From Amycolatopsis sp. NBC_00345 (GTDB taxonomy: Bacteria; Actinomycetota; Actinomycetes; Mycobacteriales; Pseudonocardiaceae): DNA of 64,000 nucleotides. The stretch spans positions 9,672,001 through 9,736,000 of the forward strand of contig NZ_CP107995.1 in assembly GCF_036116635.1 (NCBI RefSeq). The letters run 5' to 3'. Below the pieces are notes generated by a model that was not told where the DNA came from, searched no databases, and saw nothing but the letters and a program-made list of their open reading frames with translations. Positions 7,920-15,623 of this stretch are shown piece by piece. Made by a program: the position numbers and the translations under genes. How positions within the stretch are numbered: position 1 is the stretch's first letter; each line of letters begins with the position of its first letter.

Positions 7920-8906
7920 TCAGGAAAGCTCCGGGACGACCTTCGAGGTGAACAGCTCGACGCCCGAGCGGTCATAGGCCGCTTCGACGAAGTACGTGAT
8001 CGCGTACGTCATGCCGAGGCCTTCTAGTTCCTTGAGCCGCGGGATGATCTGCTCCGGGGTGCCGACCAGCGGGCCCGAGGCGAAATTCTGGTACGCGCCC
8101 TCCAGCACGTCGGCCGGGAGGAGCGGCTCGTAGTGCGAGCGGATCCACGCCAGGCGGTCCTGCACGTCCTTCTCGGTCTCGCCGATGACGACGTTGTAGT
8201 TGGCCGAGCGGACGATCTTGCCGTAGTCCGTGCCGACGTCCTTGCAGTGCGCTTCCAGTACGGAGGACTTGTGCTGGAAGCCCTCGGTGTCACCGACGAA
8301 GTTCGTGTACGACGCGTACTTCGCCGCCGTGCGCAGGGTCTTCTTCTCGCCGCCGCCGGCGATCCACAGCGGGATACCGCCTTCCTGCAGCGGGAGCGGG
8401 CGGGAGATCGCGCCGTCCACCTGGTAGTGCTTGCCGTCGAGGGTGGCCTTGCCCTCGGTCCACAGCTGGCGCATGATCTGCACGCCCTCGTCGAGCTGGC
8501 CGAGCCGGTCGCCCGCGCTGGGGAAGCCGTACCCGTAGGCGCGCCACTCGTGCTCGTACCAGCCGCCGCCGATGCCCATCTCCACGCGGCCGCCGGAGAT
8601 CACGTCGATGGTGGCGGCGACCTTCGCGAGGTACGCGGGGTTGCGGTAGCCCATGCAGCTGCACATCTGGCCGAGGCGAACCCGGCTCGTCGCGGCGCCG
8701 TACGCCGCCATCAGGCTCCACGCCTCGTGCGTGGCTTCGTCGCTGGGGACGGGAACGGTGTGGAAGTGGTCGTAGACCCAGATCGACTCGTACGGCCCGG
8801 CATCGGCGTAGCGGGCGAGGTCGAGCATGGTGGTCCAGTGGTCCGCGGGGTCGATGCCGACGAGGTCGTGGCGCCAGCCCTGTGGCACGAAGAGTCCGAA
8901 TCGCAT
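7920..8906 (-). CDS. LLM-class F420-dependent oxidoreductase
   Basis: The 328-residue protein is a luciferase-like TIM-barrel enzyme. It starts MRFGLFVPQGW and shows the family blocks ESIWVYDHFHTV (about 40-51), RVRLGQMCSCMGYRNPAYLAK (about 76-96), TIDVISGGRVEMGIGGGWYEHE (about 98-120), PLWIAGGGEKKTLRTAA and, near the end, GTPEQIIPRLKELEGLGM. These are typical of the F420-using branch in actinobacteria. It would transfer hydride between coenzyme F420 and an unknown substrate. TAGGGT seven bases upstream of ATG 8906 suggests a leaderless transcript. Confidence 0.88.
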   Translation of the reverse strand: MRFGLFVPQGWRHDLVGIDPADHWTTMLDLARYADAGPYESIWVYDHFHTVPVPSDEATHEAWSLMAAYGAATSRVRLGQMCSCMGYRNPAYLAKVAATIDVISGGRVEMGIGGGWYEHEWRAYGYGFPSAGDRLGQLDEGVQIMRQLWTEGKATLDGKHYQVDGAISRPLPLQEGGIPLWIAGGGEKKTLRTAAKYASYTNFVGDTEGFQHKSSVLEAHCKDVGTDYGKIVRSANYNVVIGETEKDVQDRLAWIRSHYEPLLPADVLEGAYQNFASGPLVGTPEQIIPRLKELEGLGMTYAITYFVEAAYDRSGVELFTSKVVPELS

Positions 8907-8959
8907 GGCCCCGACCCTAAGCCTGGAGTCACTCCACCTGCGGCGCGAACCCGGCTATT

Positions 8960-10540
8960 TCACAGTTTCGGCAGCCGCTGGGAAACTCCGAGCAACGCGG
9001 CGAACGGGTCACCGGCCGTTTTGACGCGGTCCAAGACGGTCCGGATGGTCCAGCGGCCGGGGGTGAGGTCCGGGTCGTCGAGTTCGTCCCACTCCAGCGG
9101 AACCGACACCGGCGCACCGGGCTGCGGCCGCACGCTGTAGGGCGCCACCAGGGTCTTGTTGTGCACGTTCTGGGTGTAGTCCAGCCGGGCGCGCCCGCCG
9201 CGGCGGTCCTTGTGCCACGCCCAGCTCACCAGGTCCGGCACGGTTTTCCCGATCGTCTTCGACACGGTCTCGGCCCACGCCCGCGTCTCGGCGAAGGTGT
9301 AGCGCGGTTCGACGGGCACCCACACCTGGATGCCGCGCTGCCCGGTCACCTTCGGCCGCCCGGTCAGGCCGAGGTGCTCCAGCGCCGTGCGGTGCAGCCG
9401 GGCGAGCACCAGCACGTCGTCGAAGGACGTTTCCGGGCCGGGGTCGATGTCGAAGAGTGTCCATGTAGGACGGTCGACGTCGGGGATCCGCGACGTCCAC
9501 GCGTGCAGCTCGAGCGCGCCGAAGTTGGCCAGCCACGCCAGGTCCGCGGCCGCGCCGGGCACGAGGTACTGCTGCACCTCGTCGGCCGTGGCGGCCTCGT
9601 TGTGCCAGCGGTGCAACCATTCCGGCGCGTGGTCGGGCACTTCCTTGTGCCAGAACCCGGGTTTCCCGATGCCGCCGGGGAAACGCTGGGTGTTGAGCGG
9701 CCGTCCGGCGAGGTAGGGCAGCATCACCGGCGCGATCGAGGCGTAGTACCGGATCAGCTCGCGCTTGGTGATCGGGTCCTCGTCGTCGCGGCCGGGGATC
9801 AGCACCTTGTCCAGGTTGGTCAGGTTCAGCTTCCGGCCGCCGACCGTCCAGCTGCCCCGGGCGCCGAGCGCGTCCAGCGCGGCCAGCTCGTCGTCGGTCG
9901 GCCCCTCGAACACCGGCTGGACGGGCTCCTCCGCCTCGGCCGCGGGCCGGTCTCCGTGCCACAGCGCCGCGGGAGCCGCCGCGACCTCGTCGTTGGTCAG
10001 GCCGCTCTTCGCGGACTTCGGGTGGTCCTCGGCGTCCCAGCCGGCCTGCGCGTGGTCGTCCTGCTTGTGCAGCAACAGCCACTGCTTGCCGTCGCCGTCG
10101 CGGCTCGGGTGGATGAGCACGAACCGGCCGGCCAGCTTGTCGCCGAACAGGTCGAAGTGCAGGTTGCCGTCGGCGAGCGCCTGCTCCGGGTCGTCGGTGT
10201 CGACGGGCTCCCAGGTGCCGCGGTCCCACACGATCACGTCACCGCCGCCGTACTCGCCGTGCGGGATCACGCCTTCGAAGTCGGCGTACTCCAGCGGGTG
10301 GTCTTCGACGTGCACGGCCATGCGGCGGACCTTGGGGTCCAGCGTCGGGCCCTTCGGCACGGCCCAGCTGACGAGCACCCCGCTCAGCTCCAGCCGCAGG
10401 TCGTAGTGGCGCCTGCGCGCCCGGTGCCGCTGCACGACGAACCGGTTGCCGGGCGCGGCTTCCCCGCCCGCGGGCTCGGCGGTGCGCTCGAAATTCCGCA
10501 TCTCGCGGTACTTCGCGAGCCGCTCGGCCGCCTCGTCCAT
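8960..10540 (-). CDS. LigD-like protein: 3'-phosphoesterase + primase/polymerase, no ligase domain
   Basis: The 526-residue protein joins two DNA-repair modules. The N-terminal phosphoesterase domain (about residues 20-170) shows FVVQRHRARRRHYDLRLEL, SWAVPKGPTLDP, HVEDHPLEYADFEGVIP and YGGGDVIVWDRGTW. After a linker, the archaeo-eukaryotic primase-like polymerase domain (about 225-520) shows NLDKVLIPG, FDIDPGPE (metal-binding DxD) and RLDYTQNVHNKTLVAPYSVR. The ATP-dependent ligase domain of full LigD is missing. Where most LigD polymerases have GLHV, this one has GIQVWVPV, as in the mycobacterial stand-alone PolDom group (recalled, not searched). ATG 10540 has GAGGAGGG upstream. Probable role: end processing in Ku-dependent end joining. 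Confidence 0.9.
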   Translation of the reverse strand: MDEAAERLAKYREMRNFERTAEPAGGEAAPGNRFVVQRHRARRRHYDLRLELSGVLVSWAVPKGPTLDPKVRRMAVHVEDHPLEYADFEGVIPHGEYGGGDVIVWDRGTWEPVDTDDPEQALADGNLHFDLFGDKLAGRFVLIHPSRDGDGKQWLLLHKQDDHAQAGWDAEDHPKSAKSGLTNDEVAAAPAALWHGDRPAAEAEEPVQPVFEGPTDDELAALDALGARGSWTVGGRKLNLTNLDKVLIPGRDDEDPITKRELIRYYASIAPVMLPYLAGRPLNTQRFPGGIGKPGFWHKEVPDHAPEWLHRWHNEAATADEVQQYLVPGAAADLAWLANFGALELHAWTSRIPDVDRPTWTLFDIDPGPETSFDDVLVLARLHRTALEHLGLTGRPKVTGQRGIQVWVPVEPRYTFAETRAWAETVSKTIGKTVPDLVSWAWHKDRRGGRARLDYTQNVHNKTLVAPYSVRPQPGAPVSVPLEWDELDDPDLTPGRWTIRTVLDRVKTAGDPFAALLGVSQRLPKL

Positions 10541-10600
10541 GGTCGCCGCCCTCCTCGTCCCAGGGTAGGACAACGCGCTGGTTTCGGCCGTGTCTCCGGC

Positions 10601-11092
10601 TCAGCAGACGGACGGCGGTACCGGCTCGTCCACCGCGCCCGCGCACGCGCCGATCTCCGTGGTCGCGGTCGCCTGCTGGAGCAGGCCGTAGAGCTGCTCG
10701 CGCTCGTCGTGGTTGAGGCTGGCCAGCACCTCGTCCTCGACGCCGGCCAGCGCGAACTCCGCCTTGGCCAGCTTCTTCGCGCCGACGTCGGTCAGCTCGA
10801 CGACGTGCCGGCGGCGGTCCTCGGGGGAGCGGCGGCGCTCGGCGAGGTTGTCGGCCTCCAGGTCGTTCAGCAGCCCGACGATGGTGGTGCCGTCCATCTC
10901 CAGCGTGCTCGCCAGTGCCCGCTGGGTGCTGCCGCCCTGGTCGCGCAGCACGGTGAGCGCGAGCAGGTGCCTCGGCCGCAGGCCGAGGGGGGCCAGCACG
11001 GATTCCGCCCGCAGCCGCATCCGGCGCGAGAGGTGGTCGAGCAGCGCGCCACAGCGGTGCGGCGGCTGGTTGACGACCGGGAGCGAGGTCAT
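10601..11092 (-). CDS. MarR-family transcriptional regulator
   Basis: The 163-residue protein has the MarR winged helix: LAPLGLRPRHLLALTVLRDQGG, then the recognition region LASTLEMDGTTIVGLLNDLEADNLAERR and the wing SPEDRRRHVVELTDVG (about residues 35-115). It diverges from an azoreductase gene across 70 bp, an arrangement known for redox- or quinone-sensing MarR proteins. Two Cys residues are near the C-terminus (GACAGAVDEPVPPSVC) and one is near the N-terminus (HRCGALLDHL); a thiol-based sensor is possible but not shown. TATGCT lies six bases before ATG 11092, so the mRNA is probably leaderless. Confidence 0.88.
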   Translation of the reverse strand: MTSLPVVNQPPHRCGALLDHLSRRMRLRAESVLAPLGLRPRHLLALTVLRDQGGSTQRALASTLEMDGTTIVGLLNDLEADNLAERRRSPEDRRRHVVELTDVGAKKLAKAEFALAGVEDEVLASLNHDEREQLYGLLQQATATTEIGACAGAVDEPVPPSVC

Positions 11093-11162
11093 CTGCCCAG
11101 CATACGAGAGCGGTGAGCGTAGGCATGCTATAAATGGTTTGACCTACCTAAACTATCTATGG
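11093..11162. promoter_or_regulatory. MarR/azoreductase divergent promoter region
   Basis: This 70-bp gap is strikingly AT-rich for the region (TATAAATGG at 11129-11137, CTAAACTATCTAT at 11148-11160). GTTTGACCTACCTAAAC at 11137-11153 is an imperfect palindrome and a reasonable MarR operator. TATGCT on the minus strand (11099-11104) is a -10 box for the marR gene. Confidence 0.5.
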
Positions 11163-11816
11163 ATGGCTAACGAGATGGCTCACCTGCTGCACATCGACTC
11201 GAGCATCAATGGCGACCTCTCGGTCAGCCGCAAGCTCACCGCCCGCGCCGCCGCCGCTTGGCGCGCCGCGCACCCCGAGGGCACCGTCACCTACCGCGAC
11301 CTGGGCCGGAACCCGCTGCCGCACCTGGACGCCGAAAACGGCCTGGCCCGCGTGGTGCCCGCCGAGCAGCGCACGCCCGCGCAGGAGGCGTCCTGGAAGC
11401 TCACCGAGGAGCTGGTCGGGGAGCTGCAGGAGGCGACGACGGTCCTGCTGGGCCTGCCGCTGTACAACTTCGGCGCGCCGAGCGTCATCAAGTCCTGGGT
11501 CGACCACCTGATCGCGCCCGGGCTGGCCTTTGACCCGGCCACCGGCGCCGGCCTGCTCGACGGCCGCGAGTTCCTGGTGCTGGCCAGCCGCGGCGGCGGG
11601 TACGGCGAGGGCACGCCCCGCGCCGGCTGGGACCACGCCGAGGCCTGGCTGCCCCACGGCCTGGCGATGACCGGCCTGGAGCCGCGGTTCATCTCGGCCG
11701 AGCTGACGCTCGCGGAGTCCAACCCGGCGATGGCCGGACTGCGCGGCCTCGCCGCCGAAAGCCTGGCCGCGGCGGAGCGTGAGATCGACGCGCTTTGGGT
11801 TCCGGCCAACGCTTGA
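11163..11816 (+). CDS. FMN-dependent NADH-azoreductase (AzoR-like flavodoxin-fold quinone reductase)
   Basis: The 217-residue protein starts with MAHLLHIDSSINGDLSVSRK, where the SS...S-S phosphate-binding loop of the AzoR/NQO family is visible, and contains TTVLLGLPLYNFGAPSVIKS with PLYNFGAPS, a hallmark FMN-contact segment. LVLASRGGGYGEG is the second flavin loop. It would reduce quinones or azo compounds with NAD(P)H in the cytosol. ATG 11163 is used; a second in-frame ATG at 11175 could also serve. The divergent MarR gene is its probable regulator. Confidence 0.88.
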   Translation: MANEMAHLLHIDSSINGDLSVSRKLTARAAAAWRAAHPEGTVTYRDLGRNPLPHLDAENGLARVVPAEQRTPAQEASWKLTEELVGELQEATTVLLGLPLYNFGAPSVIKSWVDHLIAPGLAFDPATGAGLLDGREFLVLASRGGGYGEGTPRAGWDHAEAWLPHGLAMTGLEPRFISAELTLAESNPAMAGLRGLAAESLAAAEREIDALWVPANA

Positions 11817-11880
11817 GGTTCCGCTGAGGTTCCGCTGGGGTCTGGCTGGGGTCCCGCTGGGCTCCGGTTGAGGTCCCCGG
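11815..11880. repeat. Six tandem 11-bp repeats at the azoreductase 3' end
   Basis: Six consecutive 11-bp units follow the consensus GRGGTYCCGCT, beginning at the azoreductase stop codon (GAGGTTCCGCT twice, then diverged copies). They are non-coding and probably arose by strand slippage. The rest of the gap to the TetR gene (11881-12102) shows no convincing gene; the end is AT-richer and holds the TetR promoter. Confidence 0.75.
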
Positions 11881-12102
11881 CGGGTCCCGCGGCCCGGGAG
11901 GGTGCCGCGGTGTCCTCGGCTGATCCACAGTGGACGGATGCTGGACTCGATCCGGCTTTGCGGCGGGCTATCGCATCCGCGGTCGCCGTAGTGGCAGTAG
12001 TGGCCGTAGCTGCGAAGCCCGTCCGCCGTGCTGTCCACCGCGGCGGATCCTCGTACACTTGGTTAACTGGAGTCAGGTCCGTTTAGCCGGGTGAGGTAGG
12101 TC

Positions 12103-12675
12103 GTGGCCGAAGAGGTGAAGCCGCTGCGTGCGGACGCGCAGCTCAACCAGGACCGGTTGCTGGAAGCGGCCGCTCGGGCGTTCGCGCGAGACGGTGTCGG
12201 GGCGTCGCTGAAGGCGGTGGCCAAGGACGCGGGCGTCGGGATCGGCACGCTGTACCGCCGTTTCCCGACGCGGGAGACGCTGGTCGAGGCCACCTACCGC
12301 AACGAGGTCGCGCGCCTCTGCGACGCCGTCCCGGCCCTACTGGAAACCACGCCCCCCACCGACGCGCTGCGAACTTGGATGGACCGCTTCGTCGCGTTCA
12401 TGGCGGCCAAACACGGCATGGCCGACACCCTCAAAGCCGTCCTGACCACCGACGGCGACCTCCGCATGCGCACCCGCGACCTGCTCACCGACGCGCTGGA
12501 AACCTTGCTCTCCGCCGGCACCGCCAACGGCGCCCTCCGCCACGACGTCGACACGAACGACGTCCTCATGGGACTGGGCGGCGTCACCCTCATTGCCGGC
12601 GAACCCGGCCAGGAGGCGTTGGCGAACCGCCTGCTGAACTTGCTTGTCGACGGGCTGCGTTACCAGGCTTCGTGA
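12103..12675 (+). CDS. TetR/AcrR-family transcriptional regulator
   Basis: The 190-residue protein opens MAEEVKPLRADAQLNQDRLL and has a TetR helix-turn-helix at about residues 33-55 (GASLKAVAKDAGVGIGTLYRRF). The C-terminal half (EVARLCDAVPALLETTPP, then MGLGGVTLIAGEPGQEALANRLLNL) resembles the SbtR-type C-terminal domain found with many small actinobacterial TetR proteins. The start is GTG 12103 with GAGGT upstream. The target is unknown because the next gene is convergent. Its last ~60 coding bases are the source of a degenerate tandem duplication downstream. Confidence 0.88.
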   Translation: MAEEVKPLRADAQLNQDRLLEAAARAFARDGVGASLKAVAKDAGVGIGTLYRRFPTRETLVEATYRNEVARLCDAVPALLETTPPTDALRTWMDRFVAFMAAKHGMADTLKAVLTTDGDLRMRTRDLLTDALETLLSAGTANGALRHDVDTNDVLMGLGGVTLIAGEPGQEALANRLLNLLVDGLRYQAS

Positions 12676-12964
12676 GTGCTGAGTCGCCCTCATCGCCCCG
12701 AGCTTGGCTAGGCGGCGTTGGCGAACCGTCCCTTGAACCTGCTTGTCGACGGGCTGCGCTACCAGGCCTCGTGAGTATGGCGTTGCCCTCATCGCCGCGG
12801 TCTGGCTAGAGGCGGCGTTGCTGAACCGTCTGCTGAATCTGCTTGTCGACGGCGGCGTTGTGTGAGTGCTGCGTCGCCCTCTTCGGCGGCAGCCCGGCTA
12901 GGCAGCGCTGGCGAACCGCCTGCTGATCCTGCTTGTCGACGGGCTGCGTTACCGGGCTTCGTTC
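12676..12964 (+). repeat. Three decayed tandem copies of the upstream TetR gene 3' end
   Basis: The segment GGCGTTGGCGAACCG at 12615 inside the TetR gene recurs at about 12714, 12814 (as GGCGTTGCTGAACCG) and 12904 (as AGCGCTGGCGAACCG), each followed by CTGCTTGTCGACGG and in most copies by GCTGCGYTACC and a GTGAG. Units are 99, 100 and 90 bp. They preserve pieces of NRLLNLLVDGLRYQ but not one reading frame, so they are fossils and not extra coding sequence. Confidence 0.88.
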
Positions 12965-13004
12965 GTGAGCGCTGTCATCCGGCGGAACCGGCTCAGACAC
13001 TCAC
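12965..13004. repeat. 40-bp palindromic element, copy 2 (between convergent genes)
   Basis: The element starts GTGAGCGCTGTCATC, has GGCGGAACCGG in its middle and ends GACACTCAC. It has the same length and edge sequence as the copies at 6691 and 27913, with a more diverged centre. It lies six bases from the end of the convergent GNAT gene. Confidence 0.65.
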
Positions 13005-13009
13005 GAGCC

Positions 13010-13549
13010 TCATCGCTGTTCGGCGATGTCGCTGTGCCGGATTCGGTAGACCTGCAGGCTGAGGTCGTAGTATTTGGTCGTCTCGCCGACCCATTCCATG
13101 CCCAGCCGTTTCGCCGTGGCGACCGCGCGGGTGTTGTTCGGCCGCGCGACCGCGAACAGCTCGTCGGTGTCCTGAGTGAACGCCCACTCGATCAGCGCGC
13201 GCGAGGCCTCCGTCGCGTAACCCTGGCCCCAGGCGTCCGGGTGCAGCTGCCAGCTCAGCTCCAGGTCCTCACGGAACGGCGGCAGCAGCCGAATCCCGAG
13301 CCCGCCGACCACGGCACCGTCCGACTTCCGCTCGACGGCCCACCGCCCACGCGGCGGGATCATGTTCGGCTGCGCCTCGAGCCATGCCTGCAAAACCGAG
13401 CGCATCGCGGCGACGTCGGTGACGCGGTCCATCGCCGGGGTCAGCCAGTGGGTGACCTGCGCCGTGCCGTAGACCTCGTACGCGGCTTCGGCGTCTCCGG
13501 CCGACCAGTCACGGATCACGAGACGGTCGGTGGCCAAGGGCATTTCCAT
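13010..13549 (-). CDS. GNAT-family N-acetyltransferase (RimJ/RimL-like)
   Basis: The 179-residue protein begins MEMPLATDRLVIRDWSAGDA, typical of the Acetyltransf_3 (ribosomal-protein-alanine acetyltransferase-like) group. It has WQLHPDAWGQGYATEASRAL, in which the acetyl-CoA loop Q/R-x-x-G-x-G/A reads WGQGYATEA, and VARPNNTRAVATAKRLGMEWV near the C-terminus. The substrate is unknown. ATG 13549 was preferred over the longer frame to 13606 because TACCGT is six bases upstream (leaderless pattern) and the family starts here. Confidence 0.88.
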   Translation of the reverse strand: MEMPLATDRLVIRDWSAGDAEAAYEVYGTAQVTHWLTPAMDRVTDVAAMRSVLQAWLEAQPNMIPPRGRWAVERKSDGAVVGGLGIRLLPPFREDLELSWQLHPDAWGQGYATEASRALIEWAFTQDTDELFAVARPNNTRAVATAKRLGMEWVGETTKYYDLSLQVYRIRHSDIAEQR

Positions 13550-13722
13550 GCTTGAACGGTACGCCGGACCAGTACCCCAGCGGCAGGTGACGAGCGGCAC
13601 CTTCATCGTCAGTGTCCGCCGTTCGCCAGTGCAGCGGTGTTGGTGCAGCCAGCGCAGCGCCGTCAGCGCAGCGCCCGCCGGCCAGCGTCGGCTACAGGCA
13701 TTTTCGAAGTAACCTGTGGCGC

Positions 13723-14079
13723 GTGGAGATCTGGGTCAACCCGCGTTGTTCGAAGTGCCGTTCCGCCGTCTCACTGCTCGACGAGGCCGGCGTCGCCTAC
13801 ACCGTGCGCCGTTACCTCGACGAACCGCCGACGCCCGCCGAACTTGACGCCGTCCTCCAGCGCCTGGGCCTCGACCCGTGGGACATCACCCGCACCGGCG
13901 AGAAGGTGGCGGCCGAGCTGGGCCTGAAGTCCTGGCCCCGCACCCCCGACGCGCGATCCCGCTGGATCGACGCCCTCACCGCCAACCCCACCCTGATCCA
14001 GCGCCCGATCATCACCGCCGACGACGGCACCACCCTCATCGCGCGCGACGAGGAATCAGTGCGCTCGCTCCTGCCCTGA
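13723..14079 (+). CDS. ArsC/Spx-like thioredoxin-fold protein
   Basis: The 118-residue protein starts MEIWVNPRCSKCRSAVSLLD, with a CSKC motif at residues 9-12 in the thioredoxin-fold ArsC family. The continuation (VAYTVRRYLDEPPTPAELDAVL, then NPTLIQRPIITADDGTTLIAR) matches the ArsC/YfgD branch; the conserved basic residue in LIQRPII is present. CxxC rather than the single active Cys of classical arsenate reductase means arsenate reduction should not be assumed; it may be a redox-active reductase. TAACCT lies seven bases before GTG 13723. No ars genes are nearby. Confidence 0.85.
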   Translation: MEIWVNPRCSKCRSAVSLLDEAGVAYTVRRYLDEPPTPAELDAVLQRLGLDPWDITRTGEKVAAELGLKSWPRTPDARSRWIDALTANPTLIQRPIITADDGTTLIARDEESVRSLLP

Positions 14080-14095
14080 CGTCCCGGCACTTTGA

Positions 14096-14367
14096 CACTC
14101 CGGTGCCCCGGCACCTGGCGACACCCTGGCACTCCGATGCCCCGGCACCTGGCGACACCCTGGCACTCCGATGCCCCGGCACCTGGCGACACCCTGGCAC
14201 TCCGATGCCCCGGCACCTGGCGACACCCTGGCACTCCGATGCCCCGGCACCTGGCGACACCCTGGCACTCCGATGCCCCGGCACCTGGCGACACCCTGGC
14301 ACTCCGATGCCCCGGCACCTGGCGACACCCTGGCACTCCGATGCCCCGGCACCTGGCGACACCCTGG
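14096..14367. repeat. Eight tandem 34-bp repeats
   Basis: Eight head-to-tail units of 34 bp, each built on CACTCCGATG, CCCCGGCACCTGG and CGACACCCTGG, begin 16 bp after the ArsC-like stop. Units 2-8 appear identical; unit 1 has one difference (GGTG for GATG). There are no spacers, so it is not a CRISPR array. Because 34 is not divisible by three, all frames stay open by chance. Confidence 0.95.
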
Positions 14368-14813
14368 CACTCCGGCGCCCGTCGCTCCGATGCCCGGCAC
14401 CCGGCATCCGGACCCGGCATCCAGCGGCACCCCGCGCCCCGGCCCTCCGATGTTTGACGTCCCGGCAGCCCGACGAGCCCACGCTCCGGTGCCCTGACAC
14501 CCCGGCACCTCGCCACTCCGGCACCTCGCCACTCCGACACCAGGGCGCCCTGACGACTCAACGCTCGCGTGTGGACTCTCCATCACGCGTGGACTCCCCG
14601 CTAACGGAGGGCATCGGCCAACCTCCTGTACACGGAGCCAACCGAGAGCATCAGCCGATCCCGGAATCCGTCGCGCGCCCGAGCCCAACCGGTGCCGAGG
14701 GTGCCTTGATCGCGGTCACAGTCCTTGTCCCGTGGCCATCTCCTTCCGTCCTCGATCCTCCTCCCGTCATCCACTCCGTCCGCCGTGTCTCAAAAGTATC
14801 ATAAACCGTCTCA
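14368..14813. other. Degenerate continuation of the 34-bp array and non-coding spacer
   Basis: From 14368 to about 14550 the sequence keeps words of the array (CCCCGGCACC, CACTCCG) in scrambled order, as in an older, decayed part. From about 14560 there are two GCGTGGACTC words and then ordinary non-coding sequence ending in an AT-rich stretch (CAAAAGTATCATAAACC) before the TetR stop. No gene is supported. Confidence 0.7.
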
Positions 14814-15518
14814 TTAATGCGAGCCCGAAAGGTGCCGGTAGACCGTCGCGCGGGAAACGCCCACCGTGGCAGCGATTTCGTTGGCTGAAAACCCCCGATC
14901 GTGGAGGTCTCGGCACATGATGACCAGGTTGTCCGTCATCTTGCTGGGGCGGCCGCGGGCGGGGCGGGGGCTTGCCTGGCCGGCGAACAGGCGGCGCACA
15001 CCGTCGAGGACGGCGGCTCGGAGTTCGTGCAGCGGGCTGTCCGCGAACAGGACCACGGGGTCGCTCAGCATGGCGATGGCCTGTGCGGCGCGCACGCGCT
15101 GCGGGAAGTCCGCTTCCGGGCCCGCGACCAGTGCGTTCGCACGCAGCATGCTGTCGCGGAATCGGTCGAAGGTCACCGATGACGCGGTCAGTCCGAGGTC
15201 TCGCAGGTTGAGCCGCAGCAGGTGACGGTGCTGGAGCCAGACGTCGAGGAGGCCTTCGAAGACGTTCCAGCGCACCTCGTCCGGGTCGGCCGCCTCGGCG
15301 ATCGCGAGGCAGCGCTCGAGGTCCACCAGCAGCGGCTCGGCCAGCGCCGTGATGATGTCCGCCTTGCCGGGGAAGTGGTACAGCACAGCGGTTTTGGTGA
15401 CGCCGACGCGCTCGGCGATCTCCCGCACCGACGTCGCGTGGTAGCCGCGCGCGGAGAACTCGTCCATGGCGGCGCGCAGGATGCGGGCCCTGGTGTCCGG
15501 GGGAACCTCTTCACTCAC
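14814..15518 (-). CDS. TetR-family regulator with an extra C-terminal resolvase-type HTH
   Basis: The 234-residue protein has a normal TetR N-terminus (RARILRAAMDEFSARGYHATSV, HTH at about 28-50 ending TKTAVLYHFPGK) and a ligand-binding middle. Its last 45 residues (GRPSKMTDNLVIMCRDLHDR, GFSANEIAATVGVSRATVYR) look like the Hin/resolvase helix-turn-helix, including the GRP hinge and the V-S-R-A-T-V-Y-R recognition helix. A TetR with DNA-reading helices at both ends is uncommon. Start is GTG 15518 with TAGGAT six bases upstream. It probably represses itself and the divergent monooxygenase through paired operators. Confidence 0.88.
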   Translation of the reverse strand: MSEEVPPDTRARILRAAMDEFSARGYHATSVREIAERVGVTKTAVLYHFPGKADIITALAEPLLVDLERCLAIAEAADPDEVRWNVFEGLLDVWLQHRHLLRLNLRDLGLTASSVTFDRFRDSMLRANALVAGPEADFPQRVRAAQAIAMLSDPVVLFADSPLHELRAAVLDGVRRLFAGQASPRPARGRPSKMTDNLVIMCRDLHDRGFSANEIAATVGVSRATVYRHLSGSH

Positions 15519-15536
15519 GGCCCGATCCTAGACCAC

Positions 15537-15586
15537 TTGCCTGACCGGCGGACAGGAGCGTACTGTCGATTCTGACCAGCGGTCAG
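15537..15586. promoter_or_regulatory. Paired TetR operators over the monooxygenase promoter
   Basis: CTGACCGGCGGACAG (15541-15555) and the perfect palindrome CTGACCAGCGGTCAG (15572-15586) are two related 15-bp sites whose centres are 31 bp apart, three helical turns. TTGCCT (15537-15542) and TACTGT (15561-15566), 18 bp apart, make a plausible promoter for the monooxygenase that both sites would cover. Confidence 0.75.
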
Positions 15587-15623
15587 GAGGCCGTTCGGCG
15601 GGAATACCTGGGGGACCGAAGAC

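Noticed and set aside
11868..12086. A 72-residue open frame with an Ala/Val-rich segment before the TetR gene
   Set aside because: It has no ribosome-binding site, overlaps the end of the 11-bp repeats and ends in the TetR promoter region. No conservation can be judged.
13723..14079. Calling the ArsC-like protein an arsenate reductase
   Set aside because: It has a CxxC motif instead of the classical single Cys and no ars operon is near. A general redox role is safer.
14096..14560. Possible CRISPR array or long repeat protein in several frames
   Set aside because: The 34-bp units are directly head to tail without spacers, and a unit length not divisible by three keeps all frames open by chance. 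No start signals or homologous protein support a gene.
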